Part shown: positions 1 to 10,879 of the stretch, piece after piece
Layout of the letters: every line of letters starts with the position of its first letter
Position numbering within the stretch: the stretch's first letter is position 1
NCBI GenBank assembly: GCA_947311845.1
Contig: CAMZMU010000062.1
Location: forward strand, 51,829,365 to 51,893,364
DNA from: Poa pratensis
Lineage: Eukaryota > Streptophyta > Magnoliopsida > Poales > Poaceae
Direction: 5' to 3'
Length of the DNA stretch: 64,000 nucleotides
Position numbers and translations under genes: made by a program
Notes under the pieces: generated by a model
Seen by the model: the letters and a program-made list of their open reading frames with translations, nothing else
Told to the model about the DNA's origin: nothing
Database searches by the model: none

Positions 1-2
1 GT

Positions 3-182
3 CGTGATTTGGCGAAAGATTTTGGGAAGGTTATCTTTCAACATTGTAATAGAAATTCAAATATAGTAGCACATGAGCTAGCTAGCTTTGGAAGGAACAA
101 TCCGCCAACTGTGTGGCTGGATGTACCTCCAGATTTTGCTTTACCCTTAATTGTGAACGATGTAACAGTTGTGTTAAATTAA
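3..182 (+). pseudogene. C-terminal fragment of a LINE-type RNase H-like domain
   Basis: An open frame enters from the window edge and ends at TAA 180-182. Its residues include FQHCNRNSNIVAHELASFG followed by a short tail ending TVVLN. The H-x-R-x-x-N-x-x-A-H-x-L-A pattern is typical of the C-terminus of plant RNase H-like (RVT_3 type) domains, found in non-LTR retroelements and their domesticated relatives. Only about 60 residues are inside the window, so whether this is an element remnant or the end of a host gene with this domain cannot be decided. Confidence 0.6.
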
Positions 183-496
183 TAAATGGGAGTACTTTCA
201 AAAAAAAAACCTTGCTTAAGGAGAAAAAAATACGGTAAGATATCATCTCCTGAGACCAGCGGCAAAAAATTGCTACATTTGAAACGAAACGGTGAACCAA
301 TTCAGTTGCTTACCTTCAATGGACATTGATGCTCATTCATAATGGGCCCTAGAGATTCTTGTGCAATTGCATTTTTCTTATGCTCAGAATGGTGACGCTC
401 AAGACAAAATCCACCCCTCTCTAATGCACTGATTAATGAATAACCTGTAGCACATAATCTGAGAATTCATCTCATATACATAGTCTGATTACCAAT

Positions 497-539
497 ACTA
501 ACAATAAGACCACGTCAAAAAAAAAACTAACAATAAGAC
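497..539 (+). mobile_element. Micro-insertion with poly(A) and 14-bp flanking repeats
   Basis: The 14-mer ACTAACAATAAGAC occurs at 497-510 and again at 526-539. Between the copies is only CACGTC followed by nine A residues (511-525). A short tract ending in A's between perfect direct repeats is the signature of target-primed retroposition, here almost fully truncated. Filler DNA from staggered double-strand-break repair is the alternative. Confidence 0.5.
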
Positions 540-1227
540 TGAAGCTCCATCAAGATGGTTGGAGCAAGGAGCACCCGACCTCAACTATGTGAGAAGGATG
601 GTGAAAAAGAGATGGTCATGATTAATACAACATGTACTGTGAATGAGATCATGTGCTGCACAAAATATCTAGGAAATGCCATGGAAGAGTTAGTCTCTGC
701 GGAGTCACGGCCGCCAGGAGTTGGAAACTTGGATCGGTTGCGAGGGGACGGGTTCAGCCGGGAAAAATCATGTCATCCTGCAAAACAAAATAGGAGAGAA
801 TGAGAAAAAAATCAAATCAAGTAGAGAGTCGCTAGGAAGTGGGCTGAGGAAGAAACCGAAGGCCATAACCGCCGGCGGTGGCGGTGGTCTCTACCGGCGG
901 CAGTCTCCAGATTCAGGCTGCCGCCATGGTTGGCTGCCACCGGGTCTGAAGGATTTAAGACTCACGATTTGAGATGTGATTGGATGAACGGGAATCGCAA
1001 TGACTTTGTTATTGGGGAGGCAGAGTGAGGATGGATCGGTATAAAATGGTGAGGAGGAACCGAGCAGTAAAGACGGATTACCATGGTGGCTGAGTGGATG
1101 CGTTACCAGATGAGGAAGGGGCTTTCTTAATCAGACGGCACATAATTTTGTTGGCGTTGCCGCGTCGTCCCAACCCAAATTGAAGGTTAACATGTCCACG
1201 GAATCCCCGGATCAATTTTGAAGGGTA

Positions 1228-1271
1228 ACTGACGGGAATAGTGTAACTCAAAAAAAACTGACGGGAATAGT
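1228..1271 (+). mobile_element. Micro-insertion with poly(A) and 15-bp flanking repeats
   Basis: The 15-mer ACTGACGGGAATAGT is present at 1228-1242 and 1257-1271. The intervening 14 nt (1243-1256) are GTAACTC followed by seven A's. The design is the same as at 497-539: a near-empty retroposon with a target-site duplication, or repair filler. Confidence 0.5.
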
Positions 1272-2203
1272 ATAGGATGTCGGTGACGTGGATGCATGCG
1301 GTGACTAAACTGATCGTGGGGACAGGTGACAACCAATAGAAAGAATTGAAGTGATGTGGCATGCTTGCATGTTGAGAGAAATACATATAGTGGTTGCTCC
1401 CATTTAGATACTATAGATACGTGAGGGGTGAGGCTGCACAAATATTACAAAAAATGTGGATCTGAAAAGGCAAAAAAAAATCATTTCTCTTTCCAATATT
1501 TGTCTTTTTTTTGCGGATCACATATGAAAAGATATTTCGATAAAAAATTGTGCGTACATACTAGATACTAGTATATATGCGCTTGTATCCTTTTTCTCAA
1601 AAAAAAAGTGTAGACCTAAAGTAACTTTTTTATATATTTTTTGAAATAGCATGATCACTGGAGTTCTGGAGCTACAAATGATTTTCGACTCCGTCCTGTA
1701 CTATAGCGGGGCTGGTTTGAATTTTGAAGATCCAGCATTTTACATAGATCACCTCACGCGGTCACACCCTCGCCAACAGACTTTGATGAGAGGTTTTCTT
1801 TTGCTTATAGGGTCTCTAGTTTGCAGTTCTGCTTTCCAAAGATCTTAATATGACGGTATCAGGTCTGTTATACATGTAAATATTGTCAAAAATCCCACAC
1901 ATGTGCATAGGGCCCAAAACCAAAGATTAGAAGAATGAAAAAAAAACTAAAGCCCGTATACAACGCTGCAGTGCAGTTACGTGAAAGTACGAATTTTGGC
2001 ACACAAATCCGACGATGGTCACGAGATTGACTGAGATTTAATACACGCATATTAGGCACATCGGAAGAAAAATAGAAGTGAACCCTAGATGCCGACAACA
2101 AATTAGTTTTGTTTGGTAAATACACGCATATTCATGGATTCAGGTTCCATATTAGCTTCCTTAGGAGATATGCCAGTGTACGTTTACGTGTTTAGCGCTG
2201 ACG

Positions 2204-2212
2204 TATTTATAT
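2204..2212 (+). promoter_or_regulatory. TATA-like box before the F-box gene
   Basis: TATTTATAT lies about 70 bp upstream of the first ATG (2275) of the F-box locus. The spacing suits a short 5' leader. It is a weak, composition-driven call. Confidence 0.3.
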
Positions 2213-2274
2213 CAACGGACTCGCGTGGAACTCCATCGGCCGATCGATCTACTGAGAATACGGAGGCGATAGCG

Positions 2275-3505
2275 ATGTCGCCGTCGAACATGGCTGCCGG
2301 CGACACGGCAGAAGATCAGCAATGGTCCAGCGGCCAGCCTCCCGGCCGATCTCCTCGGCATGGTCTACGTCAGGCTCGCCTCGCCCTTCGACCGCCTCCG
2401 GTTCGCCGCCGTGTGCACTTCGTGGCGCGCCTTCGCCTCGACGTACCCGCCACGGCCCGTCCTCCCGTTCCTGATGCTCGATCCGCGTAGCGGCGACGAC
2501 AGCAAGCGCGTCTACTATCCCGAAGAAGACGTGGTCCTGGCATACATCCCGGTCCCCGGCGAGGCTGCCGGCGGGTGCTTCGTCGGCGGCCACGACGACG
2601 GCTGGGTTGTCTCATCGGAGGCCCCGCTCGGGATCGTGAACCTCTTTTCCGGCGCTGAGGTGGTATACTCTCCTGAGCAGAAGAGAATTATCCGCGCGCA
2701 ACAGAGCACCGGCGACCTGCTAGTCATGCGGAAAGTTGTCTTCTTTACAGCGCCAACCTCGCGTGGGTGTTTCCTCGCAGCCATCACTGACAAGCATGAC
2801 CTTGCGCTTTGCGGGGTTGGCTGCCCCGAGAACGGGTGGACCACCACACGAAGATTTCATGGGGATCATAGGCTCGTGGATATTACTTTCGTCAATGGCG
2901 AGCTTTATGGACTCAAGCGGTATAGAAATTGGCTCGTCAAGTTTGAGATCACCGTGAATGAAGACGGTACACCGACACTCATTGATGTCAATGAGCTGAA
3001 GTTTGAAAACAGCAGACCATATTGGTGGTACACTGGTGGTGATGCTGAAGATTACATCAGGTACATCGTTGAGCTATGCGATAAGCTCGTGATGGTGGAG
3101 AGGAACTGTTTTCGGCTGCGAAACATCGGAAGGTCTTCCTTCAAAGTATTCGAGCTTATCAAGAGCCACGGTGACATATACTCGTGGTTGAGTATGACGA
3201 GCTTAGGCGACCATGCCTTGTTCTTGGGGCCAACCTGCTCAAAGGCGGTGCACGTGCCAGAAGGCGGACGTGGTGGAGTGAGGAGAAACCATGTCTATTA
3301 CTACCACCATCGGTGTTTAAGGCAAGGCGATGAGATCTCCAAAGGCGTCGAGCCTTTCTTTACGAGCCCGACCGACGATGGTGAGCGTGTGTACTACAAA
3401 GGAGACAAAAACGTCAACGGTGGAGTGGAGCGGATCACCTACGTGGAGTACCATGTGAAGGGTGGTGCTCGTCCTCCCATGTGGCTTCTCCCTCCAAATA
3501 TATAG
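2275..3505 (+). CDS. F-box/DUF295-type protein, frameshifted near the N-terminus
   Basis: The main frame, 2360-3505 (381 codons from an internal ATG), starts inside an F-box (DRLRFAAVCTSWRAF) and runs through a beta-propeller-like DUF295/KIB region (GWVVSSEAPLGIVNLFSG, WLVKFEI, DHALFLGP) to a C-terminal PPMWLLPPN motif. Family members act as substrate adaptors of SCF ubiquitin ligases; the target is unknown. The expected start is upstream: ATG 2275 or 2290 opens a frame ending QQWSS, but this is out of phase with the F-box. The 7 bases at 2331-2337 (CGGCCAG, repeating neighbouring CCAG) cause the shift; without them the frame would run WSSLPADLLGM into the main ORF. Either translation starts at 2360 and loses the first F-box helix, or the locus is a young pseudogene. 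It is an intronless frame, as is common in this family. Confidence 0.8.
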
Positions 3506-3572
3506 CCGGTTCATTAGGATTAGTCTAATGGATTATACATCAATATATACCTATTTTGATTGCTTTCGAACT

Positions 3573-3668
3573 TACTTCCTCTGGTCGGTAATAGTTGTCG
3601 TGGAAACAAAGTAAGCTAGTGAAAATTTGTACAAATCTCACAACAACCTATACCGATCGGAGGGAGTA
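3573..3668. mobile_element. Stowaway-type MITE
   Basis: About 96 bp, starting TACTTCCTCTGGTCGG and ending in the inverted CCGATCGGAGGGAGTA. This is the CTCCCTCCG-type terminal repeat with TA target typical of Stowaway/Tc1-mariner MITEs of grasses. It lies just downstream of the F-box gene. Confidence 0.75.
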
Positions 3669-3686
3669 AAAATTGTACAATGTTCA

Positions 3687-3790
3687 TACTTCCTCTGTTT
3701 TGTATTATAAGCCGTTTTGACCAACTAAATTAGTATTTCATATTCTTTCATAGAACGGGTGAAGAATGTTCATATGTAAAGATGCATTTA
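3687..3790. mobile_element. Partial Stowaway-type MITE arm
   Basis: TACTTCCTCTGTTTTG at 3687 is another Stowaway terminus, followed by a typical arm (TATAAGCCGTTTTGACCAAC). No matching right terminus is seen, so it is a remnant and its right boundary is approximate. Confidence 0.5.
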
Positions 3791-3929
3791 TCAGATCCAC
3801 ACGATAGATCTACATGTTTTAGGGTTAAATGTGTGGGTATGGTTCAGTTTTTCGATTGTAGTCGTTGATTTGTTCTAGGTGTTGGCAACTTGGCATGCAA
3901 CATGTTTGATATAGAATTAATTTGCGTTC

Positions 3930-4592
3930 GGTTAGGTTTTGGGGTAATGGCGCCCCGCTCAAATGTAAGCTGTGTTTTTCAGTTAGTGCTGCTCCACCGC
4001 CTTTGGACCTCGGATCGTCGTGCTAGGCACGGGTTACAGGATCAGCGATGCCTGTCATGTCTGCTTACAGAGTGAGGACACCATGGAGCACATTCTCAAA
4101 CAATGCCCCTTTGCAAGACATGTGTGGTCTGACTTCTGAGTGCTTCCAAGACCTACGTGTTCAGGCTTCGACACCTGAACCCAACAGCGTCTTACGGGAT
4201 TGGTGGCCTCGTGAAAGAATGATGTTTAGGCAGAAGGAGAGGAAAGGTTTCAATACGCTTGTTTGCAATGTGTGTTGGTCTCCATGGGAAAACCGTAATG
4301 CTTGGGTGTTTCACAATCCTAGGAGACAGTTCACAGTGGAGGCCTTGAAGAACAGGATCCTAGATGAGATACAACTATGGTCGATGGCCAGGAGACCTGG
4401 AGAGGTGGTTTAGGAATAGCTACATGTGTGGTGCCAAATTTAGCTGAGTAATCGTTTTTTTCTGTTTGAGTTTGGTGTTGGGTGTGTCTCTGCTCTTTCT
4501 GTTTGCACAAAGAGTATGATCTTGTAAATGTCATTGCTGCCTTCTACTATAAAACTACGGTACACTTTCGCGTACTCTCGAAAAAAGAACGA
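3930..4592 (+). pseudogene. 3' end of a LINE: zf-RVT region and tail
   Basis: Split frames encode a reverse-transcriptase zinc-binding (zf-RVT) region of a plant L1-type LINE. LLHRLWTSDRRARHGLQDQ and CLSCLLTE are in one frame, and PWENRNAWVFHNPRRQ is in another ending at 4413. Frameshifts between them show decay. The 3' tail ends with TACTCTCGAAAAAAG near 4590, the usual terminus of these elements. The 5' part (endonuclease, RT core) is missing, as in most 5'-truncated LINEs. Confidence 0.8.
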
Positions 4593-4973
4593 CCGCATCA
4601 AGAAGATAGTTCACACCCATCCTCTTCATTTCTCATACATTCAGCAACAAATACAAGGAAAATGGCTGCATTTCTCTTCAACCCATTATTCGTATTATCA
4701 CGTTCAACACATGTAAAGGTTATACACCACTGTAGTCTAAATATTCAGATACATCAAGGGAATATCAAATGGCAATGGAAAGAATTGATATGTGAAACTA
4801 AAATAACACAGAGGCCTCACCACTTTTGCGTGCGAGGCCGTGCCCTATCATATCATGAGATGGACACCGGGCAAGCCAAGAACTTGCACCCATCTTCTAT
4901 CTATACCTTCCTTTTTGGTTGTACCCACTGGGTTTTCAACACCTACATTGCTGGTGTCAAAAGACGGATGGTG
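4414..4973. other. LINE tail and 3' UTR of the downstream minus-strand gene
   Basis: The first ~180 bp are the LINE 3' tail. The remainder lies just beyond the stop of the minus-strand pectin acetylesterase and probably contains its 3' UTR. Open frames here have no family signature. Confidence 0.4.
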
Positions 4974-7900
4974 TTAAAGATGGCTCCCCCTGAAAACAAT
5001 GTGATGGCACGTGCCATCACAAGGGTACGCACAGTCGGTGTATTTGGCGTTGCCCCTCTCGAAGTACCAGTCACCGACCGCTTCAGCTATTCTCTGCGTG
5101 TCGAGAAGCATGAGAGGAAGTTTCATCAGGCTAAACACCAGGTGACTTGTTTTGCCAGCAAGTTTCTATCATGTAGTAATTGTTGGTTATTTTCGTCATT
5201 GTGCGCATACCTTGTTACCAAGACGAGGAGAATTGTTTGAGTACCATGTATCCTGTCTCTCGCTCTGGCAATGGGCAAAACACGAGTTGATAAATACCCC
5301 GTTCTGCCCCGACCCAGAGAAACCCTTCACAGCGTTAAGCATTTCATCCCTAAAGCCTGCATCATACATACGGAGATCATCCAATCTAATCTTAAGTCGA
5401 CGGACTGTGGCTCGGAAGATTGAGAATGCAGTGTAGGTACCATTTAAAAACTGAAGTTGATTGCCATTACAAGATGCATAATTCTGTTTGCATCTTTGCC
5501 ATAGACCTTGGGGATCAGCCGTTTTGGGGGCCAAACTTTCTTGAAGCTGGAAAGACAAATAAAATGTGTTTAATTGAACATTCTATTAATTTTCTTTCAG
5601 TTTCATATAACTTAAATCGTAGAGTTAAATGCCTGACAAGCACCTGCCACACGTCATATGCAGTGTTCAAAATAAAAGTCGGCGTTTGAATGTTTGGCAG
5701 CACGTTCTGCGGGAAAAAGCACTGTAGGGAAGCAACAGTTAGAAAACATTTGTGAAGAAAAGTAAAAACCGTTACATATACTATCTTGGCAGATACTTAT
5801 GGACGTTTGTCTTCTTACCGAGGTTTTATCCATGCGAGAGGTACAAGACCTAGGCAAGCTTCTTCCAGAACCCTGCATTTTTTGTGAATTTTGACGAGTA
5901 ACATCAGCCAAATGAAGATATTGTTGTTGACACATGAATAGTCTAATATAATTAGTACTAGAACCATAGTTCGAAAAAGATAGAAATAATGATGAATTAT
6001 CACAAGTATCACAAACTATTCAGAAAATCATGTCTGACAGGTTGGCGGATACCTGCAATCTCACGATGCCATTGAAGAAATCTCTCATTTCCCGGCGACC
6101 AGCAATATCAACACTGAAAGGTAATAGGCTTATATCACCTTAACATGCCATTTCACTGAATGTAACAAGGATTATATTAAAGCAAAGCTTCATCTATAAA
6201 TGTGAACATACGCGTCAAGGAACATTCCAGCATCCGCGAGGCACTTGACTCTGGTATTTGATGGAAACAGTCCACGGAACTCATCACAGTGAAGTATGGC
6301 AGAAGCACCCCCAGCAGAGCATCCAGAGAGAAGGGCCTGGTGGTATGAAGTTGCATCAGGTAAACATAAATTATTTCCCGAAATCTATTTACAGAAATGA
6401 TTTAACTGTGGAAGGATCTATACCTGACCAGCAGAACGCATTCCTTGGGACATCAGATCATCCATAGCAGCCTGCCAAATACGCTGACCTCGGAAATAAA
6501 GACCTGCGCCCTAAAGACACAAATTCAGAAATGAATCAATGCAGCTTAGTAAGTAAAACGAAAACACCATATACATTTTACTTCTTTTGAGCGCAATGTA
6601 TTTCAAGACAAGAGACTTACAACTACAATTGAAAGTGATTGAATAATGAGTACACATGTTCATTTAGGAATTGTTCGAACTTCAAATGAGGAAGTGTCTA
6701 TCACTATGCAGTAAAAATGCAGAGATATCATGTTCACTAACCGCATCAGCCCCATCACCGGTGAAGGATCCACCATCACAATAGCGGACTTTCACTCTGT
6801 TCCAGTTGTAGAAATCTAGACAAGAAAACAGCATTACAATTCCTCAAAACACAAAAAGCAATCCAGTGATCGACAGATACATTTTTTTGGGGGGAGGGGG
6901 GCGGGGGACAAGAAAGTAGTAACGACTACACATGACAAGTTCACAGCATGTAATTAATTAGAAGAATACCAGGATTTTCTTCAGGCCTGTTACTCATTAT
7001 TCCTGTAAACTGGATTTGCTTCTCCATGTGATTTGATGACCCACGCCGACTACTCTTGCGGTACACGCAGCTTTTCACATCATTGCACCAGCCTCCACCC
7101 TGGAATTGGATTTAGAATCACCATCAGCTAATCCTAAAATAAACATTTACAATCTCCAACTAATACTGAGTGGAATTCAAATTTATTTTTCAGTCCACAT
7201 ATATGTGAATCATCAAGTATTGCTCACCTCCAGGTTGACAAGCCAATTGTTTGACCCTGATCCAGATCCCCGGTGTAGGTGGTAACCCGGTAAGCTTCCA
7301 TCCAAGCATACTGCAAGGATTGACATGGAATTAAGCATCAACATTTACCAGCCTACCATGCTTCTCCTATAAGCTAGGAAAAATCCGAGCATACTCAAAT
7401 TCTGATGTAAAGGAAATAGTTGCTCATTAAGTTCTTAATACTTCAACAACTATATAGTTTCTAAAATCCAAAGCAGTTGCCTAACCAGATTTTAGGAAAT
7501 TATTTTGGTTAGTTTTAAACAAACAGAGTCATCATAACACACATTCATAAATCATCAACGCCATACTCCAAACTCTTGAGGAATTTACTGCTATACAATG
7601 TCTGTCAGGTGCCGAACAACTTAGTATCTCTGATATTTTAGTTATTTACAATGGTCGCCATTCACCAACCAATCATGCACAATCACAGGCAACAAATGGT
7701 ACTGAGCCCCCCACCCCCAATCAGGTAACAAGAATCCATCATGGCAAGCACCAGCAAGGTAAGGCTAGATCCACATGCACGTATTTATCAGGATCCGCAC
7801 ATGGCACATGCTACTACCACACAATCACAGGGATAAGACTGCATGATTACTCAATCAGCAGAGCGCCTAAATACAAGGGGATGCTGAGGAGGAAAAAAAT

Positions 7901-8336
7901 GCAGTCACAATCTCTCTATATACAGATATGCTCTGACCGACCAGGGTCAACACAGCAGCGACAAGGGTCCTCACACACAAACACAAGTCGATGGCTCAAT
8001 CTCAGGGCAAGCACACCCGACCCATCGCACGTGACATGGCCAATAAAAAAACTAATCTTTGCAGCAGCAAGAAAAATACTAATAGTACTGGCATGTACAG
8101 GAAGGAACAAAAAAAAATACATGGGAAGGAACAATTGTTGTGCAAGGAGAGATTTACTGACCGGCGCCCTTGGCGGCGGCGGACTGGATGAGTGTGAGGC
8201 CGACGAAGGCGCCGTTGCTGCCGCCGGAGTTGGCATTGGTGGAGTAGACCTGCGTCCCGTTGGACCACGGCTCGGAGCCGCGCGCCGCTCCCACCGCGAG
8301 CCCGAAAACCAGGGCAAGAAGGACCCAAGAACCCAT
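4974..8336 (-). CDS. PAE: Pectin acetylesterase (carbohydrate esterase family 13)
   Basis: Twelve exons join in frame to 412 aa: 8336-8162, 7310-7228, 7099-6970, 6815-6742, 6510-6424, 6336-6212, 6113-6053, 5872-5819, 5721-5644, 5546-5441, 5356-5211, 5093-4974. Every junction has GT-AG and phases fit without a frameshift. Residues 1-20 are a signal peptide, so the enzyme is secreted to the wall, where this family removes acetyl groups from pectin. Diagnostic motifs: VNLEGGGWC (oxyanion region), SGCSAGG with nucleophile Ser190, NTAYDVWQ with probable catalytic Asp286, SCFAHC with probable His353, and many conserved cysteines. Length and exon pattern match intact plant members. Start chosen: the ATG directly before the signal peptide, ~115 bp downstream of a TATA box. 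Introns look ordinary. Triad assignment follows the Notum/PAE family and is inferred. Confidence 0.95.
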
Positions 8337-8451
8337 GGCTCTCTCTCTCTCTGCCCTTCCCTCCTGGAAGCTGGAAGCTGTGAGAGGAACGGATCTGGAA
8401 AGGGAGGGGGAGAAGGGATCGCGGAGGTGGCCAAAGCGAGCGAGAAAGGAA

Positions 8452-8457
8452 CTTATA
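8452..8457 (-). promoter_or_regulatory. TATA box of the pectin acetylesterase gene
   Basis: On the minus strand GCGTATAAGTTCC lies about 115 bp upstream of the ATG at 8336, predicting transcription start near 8425 and a leader of ~90 nt. The leader contains an AG/CT-rich tract (GAGAGAGAGAGA on the minus strand, 8338-8350). Confidence 0.55.
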
Positions 8458-9421
8458 CGCGGCGGAAGCAAGTGCAGGCTCAGCTGGCTGGCTGGCAATG
8501 GCTGACAAAAGAAAAGCAGCCGCTTCTGGAGATCCTGTGCTCCGATGTAATGCTACAACTGGAGCGCACCGCAGTGTAAAACGCGGAGGTGTTTTACTCG
8601 GTGCTGCGTATCATTACAGTGGCGAAGGCGAAGCAAAGCATCTCTCCGCTCCTGTCGGCGGGGGAGAAGAAAGGAAAAGGAGAGGAAGCTAGGAGCGCAG
8701 CAGTGGTAGTGGAGCTTGGATTGGAAGGGGAGAAGTGAAAAGCTCAGGGAAACTGTGTGACTGCATTTACTACTTTACAGGGCTGCTGCACTGCAGGCGC
8801 AAAGTCGTAAGAGTCCGTTCGAGATGTCGGCATTTTCTTAGGGTCTGTTCGTTTTTCGGATTGCATGGAATGGGATGGAACCATTCCATTCCATCAGAAC
8901 GGGACGGTTCCATTCCTGTGTTTGATTGGATAAAGAATTTGTCACGGAACCGTTCCGTTCCTGCGTTCGGTTTTGGAATGGGTGGGGAATGGAATGGCTA
9001 AAAGTGGCATGTGGTCACCTCTTTGACATGAATGGTGAGCTTACCACTGCGTGTGTGTGCTGTATATCACAATTATATTCGAAATTTTGGCAGCATTTCA
9101 CTCATATTTTCAGCAATAAACAGCAACAAATATATATCCACAATCAAAACAAGTATATTATAACAACACAACACAGATTTCAAATCACATACCACATCAT
9201 CATCCAAATAGTCCAACTTCATTGCAAAGTAGTCCAAATAGTCCAACATTCATCCAAAAGAATGGCATACTAGTTCATGCCACAGATTTCAACCATGTCT
9301 AGTTCATGGCGTGGTAGTCATCCAAAAGCATAGTTGCCTACGGTCATTACATCATTACAGTCCATATAGCATAGTTGGTATCAAACATAGCCTAAAGACA
9401 ATTGAAGTTCATACCATCACT

Positions 9422-10410
9422 TCAATTCAGATTATAGACTATTCCAAATTCCTTCTCCATGTACCTACCGACCCAGACCAACTTGTTTTCCTTGGTAAGA
9501 GTCATGAAGGCTTTTGCAATCTTTGGCCTCTCAACAAGATGAGCATAATAATGAGCCATGTGCTCATCATCAAATCCGTTGAGTGCATTCAAAGCATCCC
9601 ACAAGCCATCAGGTAGATCATCACCATCTCCACCCGACTTGATAAGTGCTTCAGCCATCATCTTGAACCCATCTTTGAGAGTGGTGACTAATGGATCATC
9701 TTCCTTGTTCACAAGCTTGGCCTTCTTCTTCGGCGGTGCTTTGCCGGCGGACTCGCCTACGTTTGGCGATGTGTTCAGCTCACTCTCAGGGCCTTCTTCT
9801 TCAACTTCGATAGACAAGGGGTCATTCCCAGACTTGGCATACTTCCCTGTTGCTGTAGTGGACCCAAAGATTGTCTCCATTGCACGGTAGTGTTCAATTG
9901 GGGTATTCAGCAATGGGATATCAGATTTGTTGTGCTACAAAAAGATGCACAAGTGAGAAGCATATAGTACACATAACTTCATGTTAGTAAATAGCATGCA
10001 GTACATAAAAAACTTACGGTGCAATGCCCTGCGTAGTGTTCATCGCTAAGTCCAATAGTGCAAGTATCCTCATCCCATAGAGCTCCACTCAGATTTTTCA
10101 ACTGGATCAGCCTGCCCCAAATCTTCCTCCACTTCTTCAGGTGGTTGCTAATCTGTTCATGATTCAGTGATAGCTTGAAGTGTTCATTGAGAGCTTGAGC
10201 ACATTGGTTATGGTGGCACTGCTTGAAACCACTTGAAGTTCTTTTACCACTAGCCACAATGTCAGCCAAAAAGCCAAGCATCATGGTGGACATAGAATTG
10301 GTCCAGTGAACCACCACCTTGGTCTTGCTCCCAGTTGCAGCCTGCGTGTTGCTCCCACTTGCACCCTGTGTGTTGCTCGCACTTGCATCGGTGCTTTCAA
10401 CAGTGTCCAT
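9422..10410 (-). CDS. Harbinger Myb/SANT-like accessory protein (ORF1-type)
   Basis: Two exons, 10410-10018 and 9934-9422, give 301 aa. GT-AG intron, phase 0. The N-terminal third is a Myb/SANT-like DNA-binding domain: HWTNSMSTMMLGFLADI, GFKQCHHNQCAQALNEHF and HLKKWRKIWGRLIQL, then SGALWDEDT. A low-complexity acidic/lysine linker containing PPKKKAKLVNKE follows, which could be a nuclear localisation signal. The C-terminal part ends in a predicted helical region. In PIF/Harbinger elements this protein cooperates with the transposase for nuclear import and TIR binding. An upstream in-frame ATG at 10437 is also possible. I preferred 10410 because the residues upstream of it translate the 80-bp repeat. 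Confidence 0.85.
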
Positions 10411-10434
10411 TTCTGTCCAGCAATAAAATAGTTG

Positions 10435-10830
10435 CACAAATGTGAATTAGAACATGAAAAACACATGGTTTCAATACATAAATTGGACAATTTCGTCCAG
10501 CAATGAAATAGTTCCACAAATGTGAAATATACCATATCAAATACATGGTTTCAATACATAAAATGGTCCATTTCGACCAGCACTGAAATAGTTGAACAAA
10601 TGTGAAATATAACATCACAAACACATGGTTTCAATACATAAAATGGTCAATTTCGACCAGCACTGAAATAGTTGAACAAATGTGAAATATAACATCACAA
10701 ACACATGGTTTCAATACATAAAATGGTCAATTTCGACCAGCACTGAAATAGTTGAACAAATGTGAAATATAACATCACAAACACATGGTTTCAATACATA
10801 AAATGGTCCATTTCGTCCACAAATAAAATA
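10435..10830. repeat. 80-bp tandem repeat, about five copies
   Basis: The phrase ACATGGTTTCAATACATAAA recurs at ~10462, 10542, 10622, 10702 and 10782, an exact 80-bp period. The inner copies are nearly identical and the outer ones diverge. It fills the gap between the transposase stop (10880) and the start of the Myb-like gene (10410), so it occupies that gene's 5' region. Confidence 0.9.
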
Positions 10831-10879
10831 CAATGAAAGGATACATGAATAACACTTCAAATACATGGTTTTGACATAC

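Larger units (their letters stand above)
183..2203. other. Intergenic stretch without recognised gene
   Basis: Reading frames here are short, overlapping and without family motifs on either strand. The only structure I can support is two tiny poly(A)-tailed insertions flanked by direct repeats (497-539 and 1228-1271), listed separately. Confidence 0.5.

Noticed and set aside
8154..8579. Plus- and other minus-frame ORFs over PAE exon 1
   Set aside because: Shadows of the signal-peptide exon and its GC-rich leader.
10435..10830. CRISPR-like spacing of the 80-bp repeat
   Set aside because: The whole 80-bp unit is repeated, not a repeat plus variable spacer.
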